This document shows positions 42,216-50,555 of a stretch of 50,727 bases of DNA, piece after piece. The stretch comes from Streptomyces murinus (lineage in GTDB: Bacteria > Actinomycetota > Actinomycetes > Streptomycetales > Streptomycetaceae). Within the stretch, counting starts at the first letter, position 1; every line of letters begins with the position of its first letter. The notes beneath the pieces were generated by a model. It searched no databases. It was given only the letters and a program-made list of their open reading frames with translations, and was not told the origin of the DNA. The position numbers were made by a program, and so were the translations under genes. The stretch covers positions 1 through 50,727 of the forward strand of contig NZ_MUNF01000072.1 in NCBI RefSeq assembly GCF_002154555.1, written 5' to 3'.

Positions 42216-42514
42216 GTAGACCCATCTCCTTCGATGTCGGGGCACTTGACGTCGGGAGCACTCACGCCCGCCGGTTCTCCCCCTTCAAGCGAACCAGTCC
42301 CAACTCACCCCCCGGCGGCCGCACCACGCGAACCATTCAGGCAAATGCCCTATCCCGCCGGGCGGTTGATGTCATGTGAAGGTGTTGTGATGCGCTAGCA
42401 CCCAGCTGGTGCAGAGCCTGAGAGCGCCCGGTTCTCCCGTGTTCCCGGGGTGCTACGGCTTACGCACGAGACGTCACCCAACGTCATGTCGTGCGGTATT
42501 CAAGGAGTGGGCCC
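42216..42514. promoter_or_regulatory. divergent control region between the ATP-grasp operon and the PAS-LuxR gene
   Basis: The 300-bp gap carries AAGGAG at 42502-42507 for the regulator gene and AAGGAGA near 42230 (minus strand) for the ATP-grasp gene. The central part (42325-42400) is relatively A/T-rich and contains GGTTGATGTCATGTGAAGG. A LuxR-type binding site is expected here, but I see no clean palindrome. Confidence 0.45.
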
Positions 42515-43555
42515 GTGGACGAGACGGAACGCAACGCACCTTCGGACGAAGCGGCCGGCCCGCCCGGCCGGAACCCCTTCGGAGCCCTCGCCGAACTCAC
42601 CCCGGCCGCCGCGTTCATGCGCGACGGCGCCGGCCGCCATGTGTGGGCCAACCACGCCTACGCCCACCTGTACGGGACGACACGCGACGCGGTGATCGGC
42701 CGCCATCTGTCCGACCTGGACGAACCCGCCAACGCCGGCCGCTTCCTCGCCATGGACCAACAGGTCCTGACCGACGGCAAGTCCATACGGCACGCCCTCA
42801 CCTACCGCCGCCCGGACGGAACTCCCGCCCACGCGGCGGGCTACCGGTTTCCCGTCCGCTGGGGCGCCGAACGCTGCGTCGCGGGTATCTACGTCGACGT
42901 CACCGACTACGTCCGGGCGATGGACCAACGGCACCGGGCCGAGGCCGACTTACGCGCACTGCGCGACCACAGCGGACTGGCCTGCGTCCGCCTCGCCCCG
43001 GACGGAAGGGTGAGCGAGGCCGGCACCGCCACGGCCGAGATCCTGCGCGTCCGCCTCTCCGATCTGACCGGAGTGCGGGCCGCCTCCCTTCTCGCCGACA
43101 CACCCGAACGCTGCGCCCTGCTACGACTCTGGGACGACCTGATCGCCGGCCGGCGCAGAAGCGCCCGCGCCTCGGCGGTACTCGTCGACGGGGAGGGATG
43201 GCAGCGCCGGGCCCGCATCCGGTTGACCACCGTCGGCGCGCCGGCGCCGGGCGTCACCGGCGTCTGGGCCGTCGTCACGCACTTGGGCCGACGCCAGCAG
43301 ACCCAGCCCACCCTGACCGCCGCCCAGATACGCATCGTCGCCCTGCTCGCGGCGGGCCGCAGCAACGCGGACATCGCCGAGGAACTGCGGCTGTCCCGGC
43401 AGACCCTGGACTACCACCTCAGCCGGCTCCGCGTCCTCCTCGAAGCGCCGACGCGCCCGGCGATGGTCGCCCGCGCCTACGTCCTCGGCCTCCTCTCCCC
43501 CCGCGCCTGGCCACCCCGCTCACCCACGGCGGCCCACCCCTCCAGCCCGGTGTGA
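42515..43555 (+). CDS. PAS-LuxR-type transcriptional regulator
   Basis: The 346-residue protein has a PAS/PAC module (about 25-140: LTPAAAFMRDGAGRHVWANHAYAHLYG, RRPDGTPAHAAGYRFPVRWG, VAGIYVDVTDYVRA), a second PAS-like region (about 150-255), and a C-terminal LuxR/GerE helix-turn-helix (LTAAQIRIVALLAAGRSNADIAEELRLSRQTLDYHLSRLRVLL). The DYHLSRLR variant of the recognition helix is like that in PAS-LuxR pathway regulators of polyenes. GTG start nine bases after AAGGAG. It is divergent from the ATP-grasp operon and probably controls it. Confidence 0.85.
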   Translation: MDETERNAPSDEAAGPPGRNPFGALAELTPAAAFMRDGAGRHVWANHAYAHLYGTTRDAVIGRHLSDLDEPANAGRFLAMDQQVLTDGKSIRHALTYRRPDGTPAHAAGYRFPVRWGAERCVAGIYVDVTDYVRAMDQRHRAEADLRALRDHSGLACVRLAPDGRVSEAGTATAEILRVRLSDLTGVRAASLLADTPERCALLRLWDDLIAGRRRSARASAVLVDGEGWQRRARIRLTTVGAPAPGVTGVWAVVTHLGRRQQTQPTLTAAQIRIVALLAAGRSNADIAEELRLSRQTLDYHLSRLRVLLEAPTRPAMVARAYVLGLLSPRAWPPRSPTAAHPSSPV

Positions 43556-43638
43556 CCGCCCGCGCGAGGTACGCGGCCTGAAGGCGTACGCCGGTTCCGC
43601 ATGCGCCACCTGGGCCACCGACGCGAAAATCCGCGCTG

Positions 43639-44084
43639 TCAGCGGGGAGCAGCGCGCGGGAGACCGGTGGCCAGCCGGACGGACAGGCGGAGGCGCCCGC
43701 TGCCGCGCCCGACGGTGAGCACGATGGTGGATCCGGGCCGTCGGGAGCGGGCGGCCGCGACCGCGACCCGGGCGTCCGGAACGAGGTTTCCGTCCACGGC
43801 GAGTATCCGGTCAAACCGGCCCGCAGACCCCCGGCCTGGGCGGGCGAACCGGTCCGGACCGGGTGGGCGGCGCCGGGGGTGGTCACCGCGACCGGCTCCG
43901 GATCGGCGGCGTGGCCCGGGACGAAGAACGCCGGACACGTCCCCGGGGGCCGCACGGCGCCGACCGGAGGTTCCGCAATGAACACCGCGCCCGGCGGACG
44001 CCCGCATTCCGTGCTCGGCGCTCCTGCCCGAACGCGACCCGCCCGGCCGGTACCTGACGGAGGCGGCATACGGTCGGCGGCCAT
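43639..44084 (-). pseudogene. frameshifted PDZ-domain protein remnant
   Basis: One minus-strand frame gives EPVAVTTPGAAHPVRTGSPAQAGGLRAG and then becomes nonsense. The next frame picks up exactly with DRILAVDGNLVPDARVAVAAARSRRPG, STIVLTVGRGSGRLRLSVRLATGLPR and a stop at 43639. Removing two T residues at about 43813 (GCCGGTTTGACCGG) would restore GLRAGDRILAVDG, a perfect PDZ carboxylate-binding-loop and strand sequence. Upstream of about 44084 no protease or membrane domain is left, so the gene seems both frameshifted and truncated. A sequencing error at the TT could mimic the frameshift but not the truncation. Confidence 0.6.
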
Positions 44085-44269
44085 GTCGTCCCCGCTCCGG
44101 CGACGGCGGAGCGGGCCGGCGGCTCCCCGGCCCGTGGAACGACACGCACGCCGGGATCACGGCCCGGGCGCGCCGCCGCGCGAAGAGGGAGTCCCCCGTT
44201 CCCCTTCCGCATCGCGGCGGCCGTCCCGATGACGGCAGGTCAAGCGGCCCCGCTGGGTGATCTGACCTC

Positions 44270-44298
44270 TTGTCAGCGGGCGTACCCCTCCTTACCTT
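44270..44298 (+). promoter_or_regulatory. promoter candidate for the lanthipeptide operon
   Basis: TTGTCA at 44270-44275 and TACCTT at 44293-44298 are separated by 17 bases, the standard primary-sigma spacing. The position is about 90 bases upstream of the precursor start codon, which leaves a short leader. Confidence 0.5.
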
Positions 44299-44386
44299 TG
44301 TGCAGCAGTCCTCGGCCCGGCGGGTCCAGCGTCCCGCGTCGGCCGATGTCCTTCCCTCAGCGCACGACACACCATGGAGGCGTCAC

Positions 44387-44569
44387 ATGCCCGTAGCCGT
44401 GCCGGATCTTCTTCAAACCGACGGATTCCGCGACGCGGGTCCGCTGGAGATCGACGACGAGGCGATCGTGTTCGAGGACGACGACCGTGACGACCGTGAG
44501 CCCACGGCATGCCTCGCCGACCCCTGGGTGACCGCCACCACCCGCTTCTCGTGTGACCTGAACTCGTAG
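44387..44569 (+). CDS. class IV lanthipeptide precursor peptide
   Basis: A 60-residue peptide with a separate leader and core. The leader is acidic and contains a helix-like PDLLQTDGF (LLQ, as in recognition motifs of class III/IV leaders) and PLEIDDEAIVFEDDD. The core at the C-terminus is TACLADPWVTATTRFSCD, with Cys42, Cys56 and five Ser/Thr (Thr40, 49, 51, 52, Ser55) that could be dehydrated and cross-linked to the two cysteines. GGAGG lies six bases before the ATG. It lies two bases upstream of the LanL start. I cannot read which Ser/Thr are modified. The lack of a Gly-Gly type cleavage site suggests a separate protease. Confidence 0.8.
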   Translation: MPVAVPDLLQTDGFRDAGPLEIDDEAIVFEDDDRDDREPTACLADPWVTATTRFSCDLNS

Positions 44570-44571
44570 CG

Positions 44572-47142
44572 GTGGCCGTCTCCATCGCCGGCCGCGGCGG
44601 CTGGTCCGACGAGACGTGGTCGTACCTGAACGATCCACGGATGCCGGCGATGGAACACGGCTGGAAACTGCATGTCTCGGCGCGTCCCGCCGACCTCGAC
44701 ACCGTGACCGCGCTCGTACTGCCGGTGCTGTCCCGGCACGTCTGCCATGCCAAGTTCGCCCGCGATCCGGACGTCCTGCGCCGCCTCAACTCCGGGGTGG
44801 TGAGCGCCGGAGCCGTCGGCAAGGCCATCACCGTCTACGCCCCGGCCGAGACGGTCGCCGAGATCGCCCGGGAACTCGCCGCCGTACTGCGCGACCGGGA
44901 GGGCCCGCGCGTCGTCAGCGACCGGCGGGTCGATCCGAGGGCACCGGTCTACTACCGCTACGGCCCCTTCACCGGCGACTACCGGACCGGCCGGAGCGGA
45001 CGGCTCGAATCCGTCATGACCGGCCCGGACGGCCGGATGTTCGACGGCCTGGCCGTCGGCCGCTACCGGTGCCCGCCCTGGGCCGAGGACCCCTTCGCGA
45101 GCGGCTCCGGACCCGGCGACGAACCGTCCGCACCCCACTTCGGCGGCGGCCGCTACACGGTCACCGCCGGCATCGCGCGATCGCCGCAGGGCAATGTCTA
45201 CCGCGCGGTCGACCGCGTCCTCGGGCAGCCGGTGGTGGTCAAACAGGCGAGGGCCTTCGTGGGCGAGGACGAGTCCGGCGCGGACGCCCGCCACCGGCTG
45301 CGCAACGAACGCGCGGTCCTCACCGCCCTCGACGGCGTCACGGGCGTGCCCCGCGCGCTGGACTACTTCGCTCACCGGTCGGACGAGTGCCTGGTGATGA
45401 GCGACTGCGGCGACCGGGACCTGCGCCGGGAGGTCCTGCGCGACGGCCCGTACCGTGACGACGGTTCGTACCGTGACGACGGCACCCGGCCGGAGCGCGC
45501 CCTGTCCGCCCTGGCCTCCCGGCTCCTGCGCATCTTGGACGCGATCCACGGCCGAAACGTGGTCGTGCGCGATCTCAAGCCCGACAACGTCGTGCTCGAC
45601 GCCTCCCGCCCCGGCCACTGCCACGTGATCGACTTCGGGATCAGCGAGCGGGACGGCACCGGTCCGGGCGGGGCGACCCCCGGGTACGGCGCGCCGGTTC
45701 TGCGGACGACCGGCCCGGCCGCCCCCGCCGACGACTACTACGCCCTCGGCGCGACCCTCTTCTTCGCCGCCACCGGCATGGACCCGGTGATCGTCGACAG
45801 CGACCACGCGGTCAACCGGGACCGGACCCTGGCCTGCCTGGCATGGGCACTGCCCGGGTCCGCCCACCGGGAGATCCGGTCGCGGATATCCGGCCTCCTG
45901 AGCTTCGACCCGGCCGAACGGACCGCCACCGCCGACCGCCTGCGCACCGGCACCGCCGGGACCACACTCCGGCCCGCACGGCCCCGGATCGACGACGACC
46001 TGCTGGACGAGATCATCGAGTACACCACCGCGTTCTGCGTCGGTGAGGCGAGCGCGATCGTGGACCCGGAACGGGCCGCCCGACGGAACGTCCCCACCTC
46101 GATCGACGTCTACGGCGGCAGCTCGGGAATCGGACTGGAACTCCTCCACCACCTGCACCGGCCCCGCGTACGCTCGACCGTCACCGCGCTGGCACGGTGG
46201 ACCGCGGAACAGTCGAGGAACCTCCCACCCGGCTTCTACACCGGGCGCACGGGCGTCGAACTCTTCCTGACCCAGGCCCAGGTGACAGCAGGAGAGGCGG
46301 GGACGTACGAAGACCCGCTGCCCGGGCAACCCGCCCTGCCGGGCCGCGCACCGGACGGCGGACCGCCCGAGGCGGACCTGATCGCGGGCGCCGCCGGGAT
46401 CGGCCTCGGCCGACTGCTGCTGGCCGGCCTCGCCCTCCGGTCCGGTCACCGGCACGCCGCACACCGGCACCTCGCCGTCGCCGCCGACTGCGACCGGATG
46501 CTGGCCTCGGGCACCGCCCGGCTGACCCCGGGCGGCACGGACACGGCAGGCAGCGCCGCGCTGCGCGAGGGCATCGCCCACGGCAAGGCGGGCGTGGCCT
46601 GTTTCCTCCTCGAATACGGCGGCGTGACCGGGGACATGGACGCGATCAGCCGCTCCGAGCAGGCCGGCGCACACCTGGCCGCCGTGACACCGGACATCAT
46701 CGCGGCGGCCACCGGGCCAGGGGCGACACGCCGCTACGGCTCGTGGTGCCGGGGCCTGGCAGGCATCGGGACCGTACTCGTCCGGGCCGCCGAACGCCTC
46801 GACGAACCCGGACACCTCGACCTGGCCCGACGGTCCGCGCGCGCCTGCGCCGCACTGGCACCGAGAATGCCGCTCGTCACGCAGTGCTGCGGGCTGGCCG
46901 GGGTGGGCGAGCTGATGGTGGATGTCGCGGAGGCGTCCGGGTCCGAGGAGTTCTGGGACGCGGCCGAGACCACCGCCCTGCTCATCCTGGGCCGCAGCGG
47001 CGGCACCTGGTCCCGGCCCATGTTCCCGGACACCGGGCTCACCGGGCCGAGCGCCACCTGGGCCGGCGGCTCCGCGGGCGTCCTGGCCTTCTTCAGACGC
47101 CTCCGCGCCCGGGGCGGCCCACGGCTCGGCCGAGTCACCTGA
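44572..47142 (+). CDS. class IV lanthipeptide synthetase (LanL-type)
   Basis: The 856-residue protein has the three domains of LanL. A phosphoSer/Thr lyase domain (about 1-190) shows HGWKLHVSARP near residue 28, HVCHAKF and VYYRYGPF. A Ser/Thr-kinase domain (about 190-480) shows VVVKQAR, VVRDLKPDN and DFGIS. A LanC-like cyclase domain (about 500-856) shows SWCRGLAG with Cys726 and TQCCGLAGVGE with Cys772 and Cys773. It phosphorylates, eliminates and cyclises the precursor encoded immediately upstream. The second zinc-motif position normally is Cys-His; here it is Cys-Cys. GTG start two bases after the precursor stop. Confidence 0.88.
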   Translation: MAVSIAGRGGWSDETWSYLNDPRMPAMEHGWKLHVSARPADLDTVTALVLPVLSRHVCHAKFARDPDVLRRLNSGVVSAGAVGKAITVYAPAETVAEIARELAAVLRDREGPRVVSDRRVDPRAPVYYRYGPFTGDYRTGRSGRLESVMTGPDGRMFDGLAVGRYRCPPWAEDPFASGSGPGDEPSAPHFGGGRYTVTAGIARSPQGNVYRAVDRVLGQPVVVKQARAFVGEDESGADARHRLRNERAVLTALDGVTGVPRALDYFAHRSDECLVMSDCGDRDLRREVLRDGPYRDDGSYRDDGTRPERALSALASRLLRILDAIHGRNVVVRDLKPDNVVLDASRPGHCHVIDFGISERDGTGPGGATPGYGAPVLRTTGPAAPADDYYALGATLFFAATGMDPVIVDSDHAVNRDRTLACLAWALPGSAHREIRSRISGLLSFDPAERTATADRLRTGTAGTTLRPARPRIDDDLLDEIIEYTTAFCVGEASAIVDPERAARRNVPTSIDVYGGSSGIGLELLHHLHRPRVRSTVTALARWTAEQSRNLPPGFYTGRTGVELFLTQAQVTAGEAGTYEDPLPGQPALPGRAPDGGPPEADLIAGAAGIGLGRLLLAGLALRSGHRHAAHRHLAVAADCDRMLASGTARLTPGGTDTAGSAALREGIAHGKAGVACFLLEYGGVTGDMDAISRSEQAGAHLAAVTPDIIAAATGPGATRRYGSWCRGLAGIGTVLVRAAERLDEPGHLDLARRSARACAALAPRMPLVTQCCGLAGVGELMVDVAEASGSEEFWDAAETTALLILGRSGGTWSRPMFPDTGLTGPSATWAGGSAGVLAFFRRLRARGGPRLGRVT
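45449..45482. repeat. 18-bp in-frame duplication inside the LanL gene
   Basis: CGTACCGTGACGACGG occurs twice 18 bases apart, giving PYRDDGSYRDDG in the kinase domain between the hinge region and the catalytic-loop helix. It is in frame and likely only lengthens a surface loop. Confidence 0.6.
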
Positions 47143-47472
47143 CCACCGCCACCGCCACCGCCACTGGCGTCGCGGTCCCCCCGCCGCTGGTACGGCTTTC
47201 GCGTACGGCGACTTCGCGTGGAAGACGGCGGCGCTCGGCGAAGCCGCGCACGGTGCCTGACACGCGCTGCGCGTGTGCGGTGTGTGGGATGGGGGAGTTG
47301 GGTGGGGGACCCGTCAAGGCGTGAGGCGCGCCGACACGCGGTCGGCGGACCAAGCCTCGCCGGTCACCGCTTGGCGGTCGGTGAGCCGGTCGGACAGCAG
47401 CGAAGGCGGGGGAACGGGCCGCCCGGCCAAGGGTACTTGCGACGGCCCTCCGTACGAACCGCCCGGTCGCTT
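47143..47472. terminator. convergent intergenic region with a perfect hairpin
   Basis: This 330-bp gap separates the convergent LanL and monooxygenase genes. It begins with a CCACCG simple repeat (about 47144-47166). At 47260-47276 ACACGCG and CGCGTGT form a perfect seven-base-pair stem with a three-base loop. It could terminate either gene. No gene is supported here, and no lanthipeptide transporter or protease is encoded. Confidence 0.45.
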
Positions 47473-48723
47473 TCAGACGGTGGCGGTCGGGGCCGGGTTC
47501 TCGGGGAGCTGCCAGGTGCCTCCGCGATCCTCCTTCGAAAGGCGCGCGGCGAGGTCGGGGATGTGCAGGAGGCAGGCCAGCGCGGTGGTGGCCTGGAAGG
47601 CATCGATGGCACGCCGGGTCATCGGCATGGCCAGGCGCAGCAGGCTCGGTTTGACCTGGCCCTGGATCTTGTTGACGAAGGGCCGTAGCGCGCTCTCGTA
47701 GTTCGCCAGGGCGGTCGGTAGGTCGCCGGGGCGGCGGTTGATCTCACCGGCCAGGACGTGGGCGCCGACCAGGCCGCCGGAGATGCCCATGCCGCTGTAG
47801 GGGGACGCGCAGTGGGCGGCGTCTCCGGCCAGGACCACGCGACCCTTGGACCAGGTGTCGGCGCGGACCTGGACGATCTCCTGGGAGTAGAAGAACGGGC
47901 TGGTCCTCATGCCCTCGATGAAGCGTTCGGTCTGCCATCCGGCGTCGTGGAACCTGCTCGCCCAGAACTCCTGCTGGCGCTCGACGGGCGCGCGGTGGAT
48001 CGCCGAGGCACCCTCGGACCCCTCCCGCAGGACGAAGTACACCTGCGTCTCGGTCGGGTTGTGACTGCGGCGCATGATCTGGCGGCCGCCCGGGACCATG
48101 TAGGTGTCCCGGATGTTGCTGTCGGAGGCGATGCGCGGGACGAACCAGTAGGCCATGTGGATGCCGAGGCGCCGGTACGGGTCGAAGCCCTCCGGGAGGA
48201 TCGCCCGCCGGATGCGGGAGCCCTGCCCGTCGGCGCCGACCAGGAGGTCGTACTCGCCGCAGGAGCCGTCGGAGAAGTGCGCGACGACCTTGTGTTCGTC
48301 CTGTTCGAAGCCGTCCACGCTCTTGCCGAAGACGTACTCGGCATCGTCCCTCGTCGCATCGTGCAGGATGCGCACCAGGTCCCCGCGCATGATCTCGTAC
48401 TCGGATGTGAGGGTCTGCCGGCCCCGCCCCGAGGTGTTGGCCATGATCGTCGCCCTGGCCCTGCCGCGGGCGTCGACGAGGGCGACGCCCGCCTCGTCCA
48501 CGAGCTTGCCCCGGACGGCGTCGAGAAGCCCCATGCGCTCCACGGCCTCGATGCCCTGCCCGCGCAGATCGACCTGGGCCCCGGCGGCCCGCAGCGCCGG
48601 AAAGCGTTCGACAACGGTCACCCGGTGGCCGCCCCGGCTGAGCCAGAAAGCCAGGGCCTGCCCGGCGATTCCCCCACCGGCGACGAGAACGCGCAGCCGC
48701 CGTTCGCCCCATCCCTCCGCCAT
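47473..48723 (-). CDS. FAD-dependent monooxygenase, TetX-like
   Basis: The 416-residue protein is a class A flavin monooxygenase. Motifs are LVAGGGIAGQALAFWLSRGGHRVTVVER (FAD GxGxxG), the mid-chain YDLLVGADGQGSRIRR (DG motif), and RVVLAGDAAHCASPYSGMGISGGLVGAHVLAGE (GD motif). Its length and order match TetX/PgaE-like aromatic hydroxylases. It inserts oxygen into an unknown aromatic or polyketide substrate, and inactivation of a tetracycline-like compound is one possibility. GGGAGGGA precedes the ATG. It is divergent from a TetR gene over two tetO-like sites. Confidence 0.88.
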   Translation of the reverse strand: MAEGWGERRLRVLVAGGGIAGQALAFWLSRGGHRVTVVERFPALRAAGAQVDLRGQGIEAVERMGLLDAVRGKLVDEAGVALVDARGRARATIMANTSGRGRQTLTSEYEIMRGDLVRILHDATRDDAEYVFGKSVDGFEQDEHKVVAHFSDGSCGEYDLLVGADGQGSRIRRAILPEGFDPYRRLGIHMAYWFVPRIASDSNIRDTYMVPGGRQIMRRSHNPTETQVYFVLREGSEGASAIHRAPVERQQEFWASRFHDAGWQTERFIEGMRTSPFFYSQEIVQVRADTWSKGRVVLAGDAAHCASPYSGMGISGGLVGAHVLAGEINRRPGDLPTALANYESALRPFVNKIQGQVKPSLLRLAMPMTRRAIDAFQATTALACLLHIPDLAARLSKEDRGGTWQLPENPAPTATV

Positions 48724-48736
48724 GCCGTCCCTCCCC

Positions 48737-48755
48737 AATCTATCAGTGAAAGATT
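48737..48755. promoter_or_regulatory. tetO-like operator 1
   Basis: AATCTATCAGTGAAAGATT is a near-palindrome, with AATCT and AGATT arms, and closely resembles the tet operator core CTATCA-TTGATAG. It lies 14 bases upstream of the monooxygenase start codon. Confidence 0.6.
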
Positions 48756-48768
48756 CCTGTTCAGAGTT

Positions 48769-48785
48769 ATCTATCAGCGATAGAT
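48769..48785. promoter_or_regulatory. tetO-like operator 2
   Basis: ATCTATC and GATAGAT form a perfect seven-base inverted repeat around AGC, the same core as tetO with one changed centre base. It ends eight bases before the TetR start codon. With operator 1, spaced about three helical turns apart, it makes the paired-operator arrangement seen in tetR-tetA regions. Confidence 0.75.
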
Positions 48786-48792
48786 TGTCAAC

Positions 48793-49362
48793 GTGACCAA
48801 GATGAACCGCGCAGTCGTCATCACCGAGGCCCTCGGCCTGCTCGACGAGGTCGGGCTGGACGCCGTGAGCACGAGACGGCTGGCGAATCGACTGAACGTG
48901 GAACAGCCCTCGCTCTACTGGTACTTCCGCACCAAGAAGGACCTCCTCGCCGCCATGGCGGAAGCGGCGATGGAACCCCATGCGACGGCGCCCCTGCCAT
49001 CCCCTGGCGACGACTGGCGCGACTGGTTCGCGGACAACACGCGCAGCTTCCGGCGCACCCTGCTGATGCGCCGGGACGGCGCACGGCTGCACGCCGGCAC
49101 CACCCCCACCGGCGACCTCGCCCGGCTCCGCCGCAAAATGGAGTTCCTCGTCGACTCCGGTGTGCCTGAGCGGGACGCGCAGATGGCCATGCTGGCCGCC
49201 GGCCGTTTCACCGTCGGCAGCGTCCTGGAGGAGCAGGCGGACCCCGGCCCCGGTGACGACGCGGATCTGCCGGCCGACATGCCGGTGATCGATCACGAGT
49301 CGGCGTTCGAGGCGGGCCTCGCCCTCATCCTGAACGGCCTCGTGCACCGCACCGCGATGTAG
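48793..49362 (+). CDS. TetR-family regulator with tetracycline-repressor-type C-terminal domain
   Basis: The 189-residue protein has the TetR helix-turn-helix LDEVGLDAVSTRRLANRLNVEQPSLYWYFRTKKDLL (residues about 15-50), very close in style to classical TetR. It is followed by a TetR_C-type ligand domain (RDWFADNTRSFRRTLLMRRDGARLHAGTTPT). GTG at 48793 and ATG at 48802 are alternative starts; no clear ribosome site exists, so it may be leaderless. It should repress itself and the divergent monooxygenase, released by a small aromatic ligand. Confidence 0.88.
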   Translation: MTKMNRAVVITEALGLLDEVGLDAVSTRRLANRLNVEQPSLYWYFRTKKDLLAAMAEAAMEPHATAPLPSPGDDWRDWFADNTRSFRRTLLMRRDGARLHAGTTPTGDLARLRRKMEFLVDSGVPERDAQMAMLAAGRFTVGSVLEEQADPGPGDDADLPADMPVIDHESAFEAGLALILNGLVHRTAM

Positions 49363-49395
49363 GGAACCGGGACGCAGGGAACCGGGATGCAGGGA
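49361..49395. repeat. 15-bp tandem repeat after the TetR gene
   Basis: AGGGAACCGGGACGC and AGGGAACCGGGATGC lie head to tail with a third partial copy, starting inside the TetR stop codon. It looks like simple slippage and does not affect the frame. Confidence 0.6.
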
Positions 49396-49515
49396 GTCGA
49401 CTGGTCCCTCGGATCAGGTGCCCTACGCGGTCAATCCAGCTCGACCGGTCGTTCCTTGGGGTGAGTTGCTTCGTGGTACGGCCCGTCGGCGCTCGCGGTG
49501 GCGCACAGTGGGCCG

Positions 49516-50016
49516 GTGTCATTTCGCCCGCTGATTGTGGTCCTGGTCCTGCTGGGTGTCACGGGCTGCGCCACGGTGACGCCCGGCACCCCGTCGGCGG
49601 ACGGTCGTCCGCAGGGCGTACGCGGTCCGGCCGTCTCCGCCCGCCCTGTTCCGCTGCCGACCGGTTCGCGGGTGCCTCCGAGGCAGGATTCCGCGCTGGT
49701 GCGGATCGGGCCCGACCGGTCTCACGGCAGGCCCGGGCATGACCGGGCCGGGGCCGCCCCGGTACGCCGTACCGAGGCGCCCGCGCGCAAGTCGCACACC
49801 AGCACCACGCTCTCGCGACGGTCGACACACCGTGTCTGGCGCGCCCGCCCCTCCCGGCACTTCGTTCAGCCGCGGGCGCGGTCCCGGCCTTCGTCGCCCT
49901 GGCGGGCGGCGAAGGCGCCGCGGGTTCGTTCCGGACAGATGCGTGTCTTGTGTGGCCGGGCGGCCGGAATCGTGTCGTCCAAGATCGTGGGCCTCTGCCA
50001 CCGGGCATGGGGGTAG
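49516..50016 (+). CDS. putative small lipoprotein
   Basis: The 166-residue product starts VSFRPLIVVLVLLGVTGC, a short lipoprotein signal with lipobox VTGC (mature Cys at about residue 18). The middle is Pro/Arg/Ser-rich and low-complexity. The C-terminus is RVRSGQMRVLCGRAAGIVSSKIVGLCHRAWG, with a Cys pair and a pattern (MRxLCxxAxGIVSxxIxxLC) that resembles the ends of other Streptomyces lipoproteins. GTG at 49516 is preferred; a GTG at 49498 adds six residues. The function is unknown. Confidence 0.6.
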   Translation: MSFRPLIVVLVLLGVTGCATVTPGTPSADGRPQGVRGPAVSARPVPLPTGSRVPPRQDSALVRIGPDRSHGRPGHDRAGAAPVRRTEAPARKSHTSTTLSRRSTHRVWRARPSRHFVQPRARSRPSSPWRAAKAPRVRSGQMRVLCGRAAGIVSSKIVGLCHRAWG

Positions 50017-50555
50017 CGCGCGAGCCGGCACGGGCCGGGACACGCCACCGTGTTCCGGCCCGGTCCCGCCCGGCCGGTGTCAGGACCGCGGCCACGGGCG
50101 CGCCGAGGCATTGCGGCGAGGGGACGGAGGCGACGGCCTGGACCTCGTCCGGCGTGGACGGGAGATCCGGGTTCGTCCCGCCGACCGCGGCGACGACGCC
50201 GTCCACGTGTCGCCGACCGCGGCTCATCGAGGAGCTGCCGGAAGCCCTGCCGATGCACGGACAGGATCCGGCTGGAGATCGCCGGATCCTCGTACATCCG
50301 GATCCTCGTACACAGGGGCGCCGGCCTCGATGCGATCCCGCAGCGCGAGGCGCAAGTCGGCCCGGACCGCACGGGGACCGGACTGCTTGCCCTGTGTTCC
50401 GCGTTCGGCCCGGACCGCGAGGCCGGGGACGGCTCACCCCCATCGGCCGCTCCGGCACGGGCCGCCCCACCGGCCGTCCGGCTCACCTGATCTGCGCGCT
50501 ACGGCAGGCCCGCCACTCCGTCCCCGGACCGTCGCGGCGGGTTGCCGCCCGATGC
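50017..50555. other. gap with a 16-bp tandem repeat and no supported gene
   Basis: About 540 bp between the lipoprotein and the right-edge gene. Both strands stay open over parts of it (for example a frame with LLALCSAFGPD near 50390), but I see no convincing start, ribosome site or family motif. A direct repeat CCGGATCCTCGTACA(T/C) occurs twice head to tail at 50282-50313. The stretch may hold a decayed gene. Confidence 0.4.

Noticed and set aside
50050-50490. Plus-strand frame with LLALCSAFGPD, possible anti-sigma-like remnant
   Set aside because: The similarity to an ATPase-domain end is too slight, and the first half is Arg/Pro-rich noise. I left it as unassigned gap.
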